In this document: positions 6,847 through 13,352 of the stretch, piece after piece
Numbering within the stretch: the stretch's first letter is position 1
Layout: the number at the start of each line of letters is the position of its first letter
Source of the DNA: DAOTWP01 sp034435675
GTDB taxonomy: Bacteria > Chloroflexota > Anaerolineae > Aggregatilineales > Phototrophicaceae
NCBI GenBank assembly: GCA_034435675.1
Contig: DAOTWP010000202.1
Span: 1 to 16,366 of the forward strand
Direction of reading: 5' to 3'
Length of the DNA: 16,366 nucleotides
Translations under genes and position numbers: made by a program
Notes under the pieces: model-generated
Told to the model about the DNA's origin: nothing
Database searches by the model: none
The model's input: only the letters and a program-made list of their open reading frames with translations

Positions 6847-6933
6847 ATGGTCGAACTCATTGATCTGGGACAGGCATTGCAGCAAATGTTTGCGGTGCTT
6901 GCGTTCGTCGTGCTGCTGTGGCTGTTCGGCTGA
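6847..6933 (+). CDS. 28-residue single-transmembrane microprotein between nfeD and slipin
   Basis: ATG 6847 opens a frame of 28 codons ending at TGA 6931-6933 (MVELIDLGQALQQMFAVLAF, then VVLLWLFG). The first ten residues are polar and the rest is one hydrophobic segment of about 15 residues ending at Gly. GAAAGGG at 6834-6840 gives a well-spaced ribosome-binding site, and only 13 nt separate it from the nfeD stop, so translation would be coupled. The frame also runs upstream to 6727 inside nfeD, but that extension is basic, out of register with the SD and probably a shadow. No family recognised. It could be a small partner of the NfeD/slipin complex or a chance frame; tight spacing, SD and TM composition favour a gene. 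Confidence 0.55.
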   Translation: MVELIDLGQALQQMFAVLAFVVLLWLFG

Positions 6934-6966
6934 GTTCCACCGGGTGTGCGCGGCGTGGGTCTCACG

Positions 6967-7062
6967 CTAGTACAACCAAATTGAAAATGTCGGATGTAGG
7001 GGCAGGTCTCAGACCTGCCGCTACGGAAAATAATCCCGCGAGATTTCTGTGGTTGTACTTAG
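6967..7062 (+). repeat. 97-bp inverted-repeat element, copy A (96 bp)
   Basis: The element starts CTAGTACAACCA and ends TGGTTGTACTTAG, so its ends are inverted repeats (one A missing on the left). Its centre is the palindrome GTAGGGGCAGGTCT and complement (6995-7023). Copies at 8475-8571 and 8777-8873 differ by only a few bases and have the same orientation. No coding capacity. Its right end (CTTAG) is shared with the left end of the adjoining 215-bp element. Confidence 0.9.
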
Positions 7063-7272
7063 TACACCAACAAGGTTAAGTTGACTACTCAGATACAGCC
7101 CTCAGTCCCCCGCTCCCCAACGCCGCGTCGCGGCTGGGCGAGGGGGAGGGAAACTCCCCGGCACCTGGGTTGCGCCCCTCTCCTGGTGCCGAAGGCACGG
7201 TCGGGAGCGTGGTTGGGGGTGAGGGCTGGACAAGGGCATCGGGTGTCATGCTCATCTCGTCGGACTACTAAG
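7058..7272 (-). repeat. 215-bp inverted-repeat element, copy 1 (inverted)
   Basis: The reverse complement of this segment aligns over its whole length with 8567-8781 and has the same 215-bp length. The termini are about 28 bp imperfect inverted repeats beginning CTTAGTA. The interior holds a CCCTCACCCCCAACC stretch, the strictly shared hairpin GTGCC-TTC-GGCA, and CCCTC/GAGGG-type arms. It abuts the 97-bp copy A at 7058-7062. Confidence 0.88.
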
Positions 7273-7289
7273 GTTCTGTTCGTCAAGCC

Positions 7290-7411
7290 GGACAATGGGC
7301 TTATGCGCTTTAAGAAAATAATCAGGTTACCGGTTCTAGGGTTGAAGCATGCGTCAACCCTGCGAAAAACGTTATCCGATTAAATCCTTGAACTGCATCT
7401 CCCCCTTGTTC
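7290..7411 (+). repeat. 122-bp inverted-repeat element, copy 1
   Basis: It aligns directly with 8891-9012, also 122 bp. The termini are 16-bp inverted repeats (GGACAATGGGCTTATG on the left; the right end is a variant of CATAATCCCCTTGTTC). The interior shares AAGAAAATAATCAGGTTACC and GCGAAAAACGTTAT, and between them an inverted repeat GGGTTGA...TCAACCC around GCATGC. Non-coding. It ends 65 bp before the slipin start, so slipin's own leader lies just downstream. Confidence 0.85.
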
Positions 7412-7463
7412 GGAAGATAAATGTCTGGAAGGGTTCCAAAGCGTAATCCACAGCCATATAAAC

Positions 7464-7469
7464 GGGAGG
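7464..7469 (+). promoter_or_regulatory. Shine-Dalgarno GGGAGG fixing the GTG start of slipin
   Basis: GGGAGG lies 7 nt upstream of GTG 7477. The ATG overlapping at 7481 is in another frame. A TATAAA at 7457-7462 is too close to the start to serve a normal leader. Confidence 0.75.
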
Positions 7470-7476
7470 TTCTAAC

Positions 7477-8394
7477 GTGGATGACATCAATATTGGGTTG
7501 ATTCTGATTATTTTCCTGCTGCTGGTACTCGCCTGGCTGATTATCAGCTCGATCCGCATCGTTGCGGAGTATGACCGGTTGGTGATCCTGCGGTTGGGGC
7601 GCTATGCGGGCACGCGCGGACCGGGCGTGGTCTTTGTCATCCCGCTGCTGGAGGCGGCGCTGCGGGTGGACACGCGCGAGCGCTTCCTCGAAATCCCTTC
7701 GCAGACGGCGATCACGCGCGATAATGCGCCGATCGGCATTGACTTCTTCGTGTACTACCGGGTGTTTGACCCGCGGCTGTCGGTGATTGCGGTCGATAAC
7801 GTGGTACGCGCCTCGCTGAATATTGCCACGACGACGCTGCGCGCCGTGATCGGTGACATCGAACTCGACCAGGTGCTGGCGCAGCGCGAACAGATCAACG
7901 ATACCCTGCGCGTCAAGCTGGATGAAGTCACCGAGCGTTGGGGTATCAAAATCACCAGCGTGGAAATCCGCGAGATTGAACCGCCGCGCGAAGTGCAGGA
8001 TGCCATGAACCGCCAGATGAGCGCCGAGCGTGAACGCCGCGCGACAGTCACACGGGCGAGTGGTGAACGCGAGGCAGCAATTGCCGTTGCCGAAGGTGAA
8101 AAGCAGTCGGCGATTCTGCGGGCGCAGGGTGCGCGCGAATCGTCGATCTTGCAGGCGCAGGGTGAACGCGAGGCACAACTGCTGCGGGCGGAAGGCTTTG
8201 CGATGGCGCTGGATGCGATTTACCAGCGGGCGAAAAATCTGGACAACAACACCATGCTGCTGCAATATCTGGAGACGCTGCGCCAGGTGGGCAGCAGCCC
8301 GTCCACCAAGTTTGTCGTGCCAATGGAAGTCACCGAACTGATGAAGAATCTGGGCACGACGCTGGGCAGCGCGGCGCGCGGCGGCGGCGACTAG
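7477..8394 (+). CDS. Slipin/stomatin-type SPFH membrane protein
   Basis: The 305-residue product has one N-terminal hydrophobic segment (about 6-24), then an SPFH/band 7 domain (about 28-190) with slipin hallmarks: EYDRLVILRLGRYAGTRGPG, VDTRERFLEIPSQTAITRDN, IGIDFFVYYRV, then WGIKITSVEIREIEPPREVQDAMNRQMSAERERRA. Residues about 184-245 are an Ala/Glu/Arg/Gln-rich coiled-coil region built from related GE(R/K)xA...RAQG units, the segment that drives SPFH oligomer rings. Slipins scaffold membrane microdomains and pair with NfeD, whose gene lies upstream but is separated here by 543 bp of repeats. GTG start with GGGAGG. The TAG stop coincides with the first bases of a repeat (TAGTAGTCC) known from two other sites, so the repeat junction lies at the 3' end of the gene. 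Confidence 0.95.
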   Translation: MDDINIGLILIIFLLLVLAWLIISSIRIVAEYDRLVILRLGRYAGTRGPGVVFVIPLLEAALRVDTRERFLEIPSQTAITRDNAPIGIDFFVYYRVFDPRLSVIAVDNVVRASLNIATTTLRAVIGDIELDQVLAQREQINDTLRVKLDEVTERWGIKITSVEIREIEPPREVQDAMNRQMSAERERRATVTRASGEREAAIAVAEGEKQSAILRAQGARESSILQAQGEREAQLLRAEGFAMALDAIYQRAKNLDNNTMLLQYLETLRQVGSSPSTKFVVPMEVTELMKNLGTTLGSAARGGGD

Positions 8395-8479
8395 TAGTCC
8401 AACAAGATGAGCATGCTGGCTGAACAAGGGGATTAATCCCCTTGTCCGGTCTGCAAATTAATCTTGTCAGTGCACTAAG
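8392..8479 (+). repeat. Short variant of the 215-bp element with a palindrome in place of its interior
   Basis: The left end (TAGTAGTCCAACAAGATGAG) and right end (AAATTAATCTTGTCAGTGCA) match the two termini of the 215-bp family, but the interior is replaced by the 22-bp palindrome ACAAGGGGATT plus complement (8424-8445) and a few bases. Its right end overlaps the left end of the next 97-bp copy at CTAAG. Its left end includes the slipin stop codon. Confidence 0.75.
8424..8445. repeat. Perfect 22-bp palindrome, second copy
   Basis: Identical to 1995-2016, including the flanking GA on the left and CCGG on the right. The arms equal the termini of the 122-bp elements. Confidence 0.85.
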
Positions 8480-8571
8480 TACAACCAAATTGAAAATGTC
8501 GGATGTAGGGGCAGGTCTGAGACCTGCCCCTACGGAAAATAATCCCGCTAGATTTCTGTGGTTGCACTTAG
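8475..8571 (+). repeat. 97-bp inverted-repeat element, copy B
   Basis: CTAAGTACAACCA at the left, TGGTTGCACTTAG at the right, with the GTAGGGGCAGGTCT palindrome in the middle (centre TGA instead of TCA). Only two differences from copy C were seen by eye. It joins the short variant on the left and the 215-bp copy on the right through shared CTAAG/CTTAG ends. Confidence 0.92.
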
Positions 8572-8781
8572 TATACGGACAAGATGAGTATGACGCCCGC
8601 TGCCCTTGTCTAGCCCTCACCCCCAACCCCTCTCCCGACCGTGCCTTCGGCATTAGGAGAGGGGAGCAACCCAATTGCCGGGGATTTTCCCTCCCCCGCG
8701 CTCAGCCGCGCAGCGGCGTTAGGGAGAGGGGGACTGAGGGCTGTATCTGAGTAGTCAAATTAATCTTGTCAGTGTACTAAG
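8567..8781 (+). repeat. 215-bp inverted-repeat element, copy 2
   Basis: The left end CTTAGTATACGGACAAGATG (8567 on) and the reverse complement of the right end (8754-8781, CTTAGTACACTGACAAGATT) match at about 22 of 28 positions. The interior contains a perfect 9-bp hairpin stem CCCCTCTCC/GGAGAGGGG (8627-8635 and 8656-8664) around the TGCCTTCGGCA loop, and a second CCCTC/GAGGG arm further right. Strong RNA or cruciform folding is expected. No plausible reading frame. Confidence 0.9.
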
Positions 8782-8873
8782 TACAACCAAATTGAAAATG
8801 TCGGATGTAGGGGCAGGTCTCAGACCTGCCCCTACGGAAAATAATCCCGCTAGATTTCTGTGGTTGTACTTAG
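8777..8873 (+). repeat. 97-bp inverted-repeat element, copy C
   Basis: CTAAGTACAACCA at the left and TGGTTGTACTTAG at the right are perfect 13-bp inverted repeats, the most intact ends of the three copies. The core palindrome spans about 8806-8834. It shares its left five bases with the right end of the 215-bp element. Confidence 0.92.
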
Positions 8874-8890
8874 GGGCTATTCGTAAACCC

Positions 8891-9012
8891 GAACAAGAGG
8901 ATTATGTTCGTTAAGAAAATAATCAGGTTACCGCTGGCAGGGTTGAAGCATGCTTCAATCCTGCGAAAAACGTTATTCGATTAAATTCTTGAATTGCATA
9001 ATCCCCTTGTTC
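8891..9012 (+). repeat. 122-bp inverted-repeat element, copy 2
   Basis: The ends GAACAAGAGGATTATG and CATAATCCCCTTGTTC are 16-bp inverted repeats with a single mismatch. The interior contains the perfect 16-bp palindrome TTGAAGCATGCTTCAA (8943-8958) and the shared AAGAAAATAATCAGGTTACC stretch. Same length and orientation as 7290-7411. Confidence 0.9.
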
Positions 9013-9057
9013 AGGAAGACAGGTCCAGGGGTAGGTGCTAAGCCAACGGGCGCAGGT

Positions 9058-9077
9058 CGCCCATGCCGCAGTGGGCG
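9058..9077. terminator. Hairpin after the M3 peptidase gene (CGCCCA/TGGGCG)
   Basis: A 6-bp perfect stem with an 8-nt loop lies 28 nt beyond the stop of the M3 peptidase gene (minus strand). No T-tract follows, so it is only a weak terminator candidate. The rest of 9013-9104 shows nothing else. Confidence 0.3.
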
Positions 9078-9104
9078 CGCTGCCGCAGACCCCGTACAGC
9101 CGCG

Positions 9105-10820
9105 CTACATCTGGCGTTCCAGCTCCATAATTGTGCCTTCCAGCAGTTCGACCTGGCGTTTCATGGCGTCCGCGCTGAAGTCGAACTTCGCGCCCGCCGC
9201 GGCGAACAATTCCGGCAGGCTGACTGTGCCGCCCAGCGCCAGCGCGCGTTTGTAATCCGCCACTGCCTGCGCCTGGTCACGGCGGGCATTCGCCCACACC
9301 TGCACCGCGCCGGTCTGCGCGATGCCGTATTCCACATAGTAGAACGGGTAGCGGAAAATGTGGTGCTTGCGCTGCCAGCCAGTCACGCGGTGGTCTTCCA
9401 GCCTGCTCCAGTCCTGCGACGGAATAAAGCGCGCCCACAGGTCCCCCCAGGTTTTGTCACAATTTGCCGGGTCTTTTGCCGCCTGCGGGTGCAGCGCTGC
9501 CCACAACTGGAAGGCGTCCACGACTGCCATATAGGGCCAGAAGTGGATGATCTTTTCGAGGTGATCCATGCGCCAGCGTGCCGCGTCTGCCTCGTCAAAA
9601 AAGCCTGCCTGTGCCAGATACGGCGCGGACAGCAGTTCCATGCTCATCGCCGCTACTTCGGCGAACTCAATGGTCGAATAGCGTGTGGCGATGTACGGCA
9701 GTCTGCTGTAGGTTAGAAAACCGTGCGTGGCGTGCCCCATCTCGTGCAGCAGCGTGCGTACATCTTCCTGACTGCCCACGCCATTCATGAAGATAAACGA
9801 GCGCTTGCTCAGGGGGAAGCCAGTGCAGTAGCCGCCGGGACCCTTGCCCTTGCGGTTGTCCAGGTCAAGCAGATTTTCTTCTGCCATGATGCCGTAGAAA
9901 TGCCCGACTTCGGCATCCACCAGATCAAAAATGCGCTGCCCCTTGTTGATCAATTCCTCGTTGGTTTCGTAAGGTTTGAGTGGCGGCTTGCCGGTGGGGT
10001 CTACCTTCAGGTCCCAGGGGCGCAGCGTGTCCAGACCGAGCAGTTTGCGGCGGCGTTCGTTCAGCCGCGTGGCGGCAGGCACAACCACCGTTTCGATGGC
10101 GTGGTGAAAACGCTCGTTGTCATCGGGCGTGTAATCCAGCCGTGTGAACTGCTTCCAGCGGAAATCGCGGTAATTGTCGAAACCAGCATTCTTCGCCATC
10201 TGTTCGCGCAGGTCGATTGACCGCACCCACAGCGTATTCATTGCCGCGCGATCCTGCAACTGGCGTGCATACGATGCGCGCCAGACCTGTTCGCGCAGGG
10301 CACGGTCATCGCTGGTCAGCAGTGTTTCGATAAAGCGCAGCGTGCGTTCTTCGCCGCCCCACTGCACGGTTTGCGCGCCCAGCACTTTCGCCACTTCCAG
10401 ACCGATCTGTGTTTCCTGTGTCAGCAGCGGCAGGTTTTCCTCGCGGAAAATTTCGACCTGCACACGCATGCGCTGCAAGCGCACGGCGTAGCCTTCTGGC
10501 TGCAAACCCTGTGCATCCACTGCCGCCAGCAGCTTCATGTCCAGTTCGTAGCCCGCTTTTTGCAGCGGCGGGTCAATGTTTTGCAGCCAGAATTTGTAAC
10601 GCTCCTCGGCATCCTGGTCGGTGGTGTCCTGCGTGGTGGCAACACTCAGCCTGCTGCGGCGTTCAAACAGCAGTTCGCTCAGTGCGGTGTAATCGCGCAG
10701 CCAGCGGTCCAGCGTGTCGGCGTTCAGGTCACGCGCCTTCAGCGCCTCGAAATACGGCGCGATATTGTCCCATGTCCAGTCAGCAATTGCTTCATGGGCT
10801 TGTGGCAGACTGTCAAACAT
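9105..10820 (-). CDS. M3-family oligoendopeptidase (PepF-like zinc metallopeptidase)
   Basis: The 571-residue product carries the zinc-binding motif LLHEMGHATHG, with H359, E360 and H363; E388 in EFAEVAAMSMELL is the probable third ligand. This spacing and the long helical N-terminal half fit the M3 peptidases (oligoendopeptidase F / M3 family), and the length is usual. The downstream FRYPFYYVEYGIAQTGAVQVW is the conserved substrate-side region of PepF-type enzymes. These enzymes degrade short peptides in the cytoplasm; no signal peptide is present. The ATG at 10820 is supported by AAGGAG 9 nt upstream, and a good promoter candidate lies at 10859-10887, so it can be expressed independently of the DinB-like gene 91 bp upstream. 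Confidence 0.95.
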   Translation of the reverse strand: MFDSLPQAHEAIADWTWDNIAPYFEALKARDLNADTLDRWLRDYTALSELLFERRSRLSVATTQDTTDQDAEERYKFWLQNIDPPLQKAGYELDMKLLAAVDAQGLQPEGYAVRLQRMRVQVEIFREENLPLLTQETQIGLEVAKVLGAQTVQWGGEERTLRFIETLLTSDDRALREQVWRASYARQLQDRAAMNTLWVRSIDLREQMAKNAGFDNYRDFRWKQFTRLDYTPDDNERFHHAIETVVVPAATRLNERRRKLLGLDTLRPWDLKVDPTGKPPLKPYETNEELINKGQRIFDLVDAEVGHFYGIMAEENLLDLDNRKGKGPGGYCTGFPLSKRSFIFMNGVGSQEDVRTLLHEMGHATHGFLTYSRLPYIATRYSTIEFAEVAAMSMELLSAPYLAQAGFFDEADAARWRMDHLEKIIHFWPYMAVVDAFQLWAALHPQAAKDPANCDKTWGDLWARFIPSQDWSRLEDHRVTGWQRKHHIFRYPFYYVEYGIAQTGAVQVWANARRDQAQAVADYKRALALGGTVSLPELFAAAGAKFDFSADAMKRQVELLEGTIMELERQM

Positions 10821-10858
10821 TATTTGCGTCTCCTTGATAACATTTTTTCAACGAGGCG

Positions 10859-10887
10859 ACTATAACGCATCCCCGCCCGCGCGGCAA
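10859..10887 (-). promoter_or_regulatory. Candidate sigma-70 promoter of the M3 peptidase gene
   Basis: On the minus strand, TTGCCG (10887-10882) and TATAGT (10864-10859) are separated by 17 nt. They match the -35 consensus at 4 of 6 and the -10 consensus at 5 of 6 positions. The predicted transcript would begin about 20 nt before the Shine-Dalgarno at 10830-10835. Confidence 0.55.
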
Positions 10888-10911
10888 CAGACCAACCCAA
10901 TTGGGCAGCTT

Positions 10912-11388
10912 TCAGCGGTTCGGCTTCAGCGTGCACAGCGCCTGCCGGATTTCCCCCAGGTGGTAAGCGTTGTGCATCAACAACCCCAGCGCCCCACGAA
11001 TTTCGTCCTCATTTTCCCACGTGGTTGTGCGTGCCAGTTCGCGAATCTGCCCGTAGGTTTCGCGCAGGCGCTGCTGGCTGTTCGCCCATTGCTCCGGCGT
11101 GACCGCGCGCACCGTGCGCCAGATTTCGGTCCAGTCCACCTGCGGGCGCTCGCCGCGCACAAACCGCAGCGTAAGATCCATGTAGAAGCGCAGATGCTCC
11201 ACATGGGCGGCAATGCTGGCGCAGTTCGCCGACACCGGGCGGGAAGCCTCTTCGGCAGTGACCGTCGCCAGCGTCTCGAACAGCGACGTGCCCCGGTCAA
11301 GATAGGCGCCATGCACCTGCTCGAATGTTTCTTCCAGCGCGATCAGCATCGCCGCGCTGAAACGTTCCTGAAACGACTGTTCAGACAT
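10912..11388 (-). CDS. DinB-like four-helix protein
   Basis: The 158-residue product is almost all helical and has the DinB/YfiT-type metal-site pattern: a first histidine in AAHVEHLRFYMDL (H62 or H65) and two late histidines in LMHNAYHLGEIRQAL (H139 and H143). The late HxxxHLGEIRQ helix is characteristic of the family. Members include thiol transferases and many proteins of unknown role; nothing here reveals a substrate. The frame extends to 11646, but ATG 11388 has a near-perfect AGGAGG 7 nt upstream and the N-terminal extension crosses the palindromic repeat, so the short start is used. It lies between two metallopeptidase genes on the same strand. Confidence 0.88.
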   Translation of the reverse strand: MSEQSFQERFSAAMLIALEETFEQVHGAYLDRGTSLFETLATVTAEEASRPVSANCASIAAHVEHLRFYMDLTLRFVRGERPQVDWTEIWRTVRAVTPEQWANSQQRLRETYGQIRELARTTTWENEDEIRGALGLLMHNAYHLGEIRQALCTLKPNR

Positions 11389-11416
11389 CGTAACCCCTCC
11401 TGCTTTGTATCGTGGC

Positions 11417-11444
11417 ATGATAACACAAAACCCATAGGGGGCAA
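11417..11444 (-). promoter_or_regulatory. Candidate extended -10 promoter of the DinB-like gene
   Basis: On the minus strand, TTGCCC (11444-11439) is followed after 16 nt by TATCAT (11422-11417), preceded by TGT, an extended -10. Placed about 16 nt before the AGGAGG Shine-Dalgarno, it would give a short leader. Confidence 0.5.
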
Positions 11445-11560
11445 AACAAATGTTCCAGCACGCGGCGTTCAATTTCTGGCACCCGGCTGCCAGAACACGA
11501 GTCCGCCAGTCTGCGCAATACCTGCCCAGGCAAACGGGTTTCAGGACAGGGGGATTAAAG

Positions 11561-11616
11561 GCGGTCTGAATATTCATGATTTCTCGCGTAGGGGAGGGTC
11601 TGAGACCCTCCCTTAC
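11561..11616 (-). repeat. Palindromic intergenic repeat with 27-bp tail (copy 2, inverted)
   Basis: The core 11588-11616 (GTAGGGGAGG ... CCTCCCTTAC around TCTGAGA) and the tail 11561-11587 are the reverse complement of 157-212 with few changes. It occupies the 300-bp gap 11389-11688 between the M32 gene and the DinB-like gene, which otherwise holds only the DinB promoter and a partial GGACAGGGGGATTAA (11543-11557) related to the 122-bp element ends. Confidence 0.8.
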
Positions 11617-11688
11617 AAAGGCAACGGCGGCAGGAGCTTCGGGCAACCTCTATTCCCCCCATCCGGGTTTACGGATAGCCGCGCCTCG

Positions 11689-13197
11689 CTACAGCCCGTA
11701 GAGCGCGGTGAATTTGCGGCGCAGGTAGGCGACATAATCGCGCGATTGGATACCCTCGCCGCACACACGCCGCGTCAGTTCGTCGGCGGTAAATTTGCGC
11801 CCGTGCTGGTAGATGTTCTCTGTCAGCCAGCCATGCAGCGTGCTGAACTCGCCGCGCGCGATCTGGTCGGGGATGTTCGGGTGTGCCTTGAGTGCCTGAT
11901 TGTAATACTGCACGCTGAGCAGGTTGCCCAGCGCATAGCCGACAAACGCGCCCATGCCGCCCACGCTCCAGTGGACATCCTGCAAAATGCCCACGCGGTC
12001 ATCCGGCGGGGTGATGCCAAAGAACTCGTTGAACTTCGCGCGCCAGGCGTCCGGGGCGTCGTCCAGCGTCAGGCTGCCATCAACCAGCGCCTGCTCAATT
12101 TCAAAGCGCAGCATGATATGCAGGTTGTAGGTCAGTTCGTCCGCCTCCACGCGGATAAACTGCGGGCGGGCGCGGTTCACAGCGCGGTACATCGCGTCGG
12201 GGCTGGCAGCGCGCATCTGGTCGGGGAAGATTTCGCGCACCTTCGGGAAAATCCATTCCCAGAATTCACGACTGCGCCCAACCAGATTCTCCCATGTCCG
12301 GCTCTGCGATTCGCAGACTGCCTGCGAGAAAATCTCCATATCGCTGAGGAACGTGCCGTCCAGCGCCGCCGCAAAGCCCTGCCCGTGCAGCCCGTGCCCT
12401 GCCTCGTGCAGCGTGCCGTAGAACGCCGGGTTGAAGAAATCTGCCTGAAAGCGCGTGGTCAGGCGAATGTCGCCCTTGGCGATCTGGATGCAGAAGGGAT
12501 GCGGCGCGACATCGAACGTCGCCCAGTTGCTGTAATCAAAGCCGATTGCCGTGCTGGCGAACAGTGCCAGTTCGCGCTGGCGATCCAGCGAGAAGGGCTG
12601 GTGCAGCAGGCGGTCATCTACCCGTTCCTGCACCGCGTTCACCGCCGCCACCAGTTCGATCAGCGCGGCTTTCTGTTCGCCAAAGATGCGCTGCACCTCG
12701 GCGGTGGTCAGCCCGCGTTCCCAGCGCCCCAGAAAGGCATCATAGGGCTGGGTCACTCCGCGCAGTTCTGCCTCCTGCATCTTCAGGTCGAAGATGCGCC
12801 GCAGCGCCGGGGCGAACATCTGCCAGTCGTTGGCAGCTTTGGCACGCCGCCACGCCTCAAAGCCTTCAGCGGTTGCCTGGGCATACGCCGCGACAAAGTC
12901 CACCGGCAGCGCGCGGGCATGCTCGTAATCTGCCTGTGCCACGCGGATCATGCTGGCGGGAATGCTGGCATAGTCGCCGGTATCGACTTCCTGCTGCGCT
13001 GCTTCGATCAGGTGGGCGGTCCTGTCGCTGATCAGCAGGTCATGGCGCAGGCGTTGCAGGGTCGCCATCTGTGCGGCACGGGCGTTACCGCCGTCGGGCG
13101 GCATGTGCGTGTTCTGATCCCATTGCAGCAGCCAGTAAGCCATGTTCAGGTTGTGAATGTCGCTCAGGTGGGCGACAAGTTGTTCATAGGCGGTCAT
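11689..13197 (-). CDS. M32-family metallocarboxypeptidase (carboxypeptidase Taq type)
   Basis: The 502-residue product shows the M32 set of motifs: DVAPHPFCIQIAKGDIRLTTRF (229-250), the zinc motif GTLHEAGHGLHGQGF with H264, E265 and H268, the third ligand E296 in ESQSRTWENLVGRSREFW, and IRVEADELTYNLHIMLRFEIE in the C-terminal half. M32 enzymes are cytoplasmic, remove C-terminal residues with broad specificity and are about 500 residues long, as here. ATG 13197 is preceded by AAGGA 8 nt upstream. With the M3 peptidase downstream it suggests linked peptide-catabolism functions, although repeats and separate promoters argue against a single transcript. Confidence 0.96.
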   Translation of the reverse strand: MTAYEQLVAHLSDIHNLNMAYWLLQWDQNTHMPPDGGNARAAQMATLQRLRHDLLISDRTAHLIEAAQQEVDTGDYASIPASMIRVAQADYEHARALPVDFVAAYAQATAEGFEAWRRAKAANDWQMFAPALRRIFDLKMQEAELRGVTQPYDAFLGRWERGLTTAEVQRIFGEQKAALIELVAAVNAVQERVDDRLLHQPFSLDRQRELALFASTAIGFDYSNWATFDVAPHPFCIQIAKGDIRLTTRFQADFFNPAFYGTLHEAGHGLHGQGFAAALDGTFLSDMEIFSQAVCESQSRTWENLVGRSREFWEWIFPKVREIFPDQMRAASPDAMYRAVNRARPQFIRVEADELTYNLHIMLRFEIEQALVDGSLTLDDAPDAWRAKFNEFFGITPPDDRVGILQDVHWSVGGMGAFVGYALGNLLSVQYYNQALKAHPNIPDQIARGEFSTLHGWLTENIYQHGRKFTADELTRRVCGEGIQSRDYVAYLRRKFTALYGL

Positions 13198-13352
13198 CAG
13201 GGTTATCCTTTGCGGTTGTTGCTAAGCGCACGCAGTGGTCGGGGCAAGCAGTCCGCACGCGAACAGCGGGCGCAGGCTGTGCCCCATGCGGGAACTGCTC
13301 TGGGGCACATTATGCCGCATTTGCCGCGCCTGCGCAGCATTGAGGGGTACAT

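Noticed and set aside
7081..7383. 100-codon plus-strand open frame in the repeat cluster
   Set aside because: It starts at a TTG, lacks an SD and crosses the 215-bp and 122-bp elements, whose other copies do not keep the same frame intact.
8442..8750. 102-codon plus-strand open frame over the 97- and 215-bp elements
   Set aside because: No ribosome-binding site, not conserved in the other copies, and composition explained by palindromic DNA.
6967..9012. Composite transposon or integron around slipin
   Set aside because: The repeats are short and non-coding, with no transposase or integrase frame in or near them, so only non-autonomous elements can be claimed.
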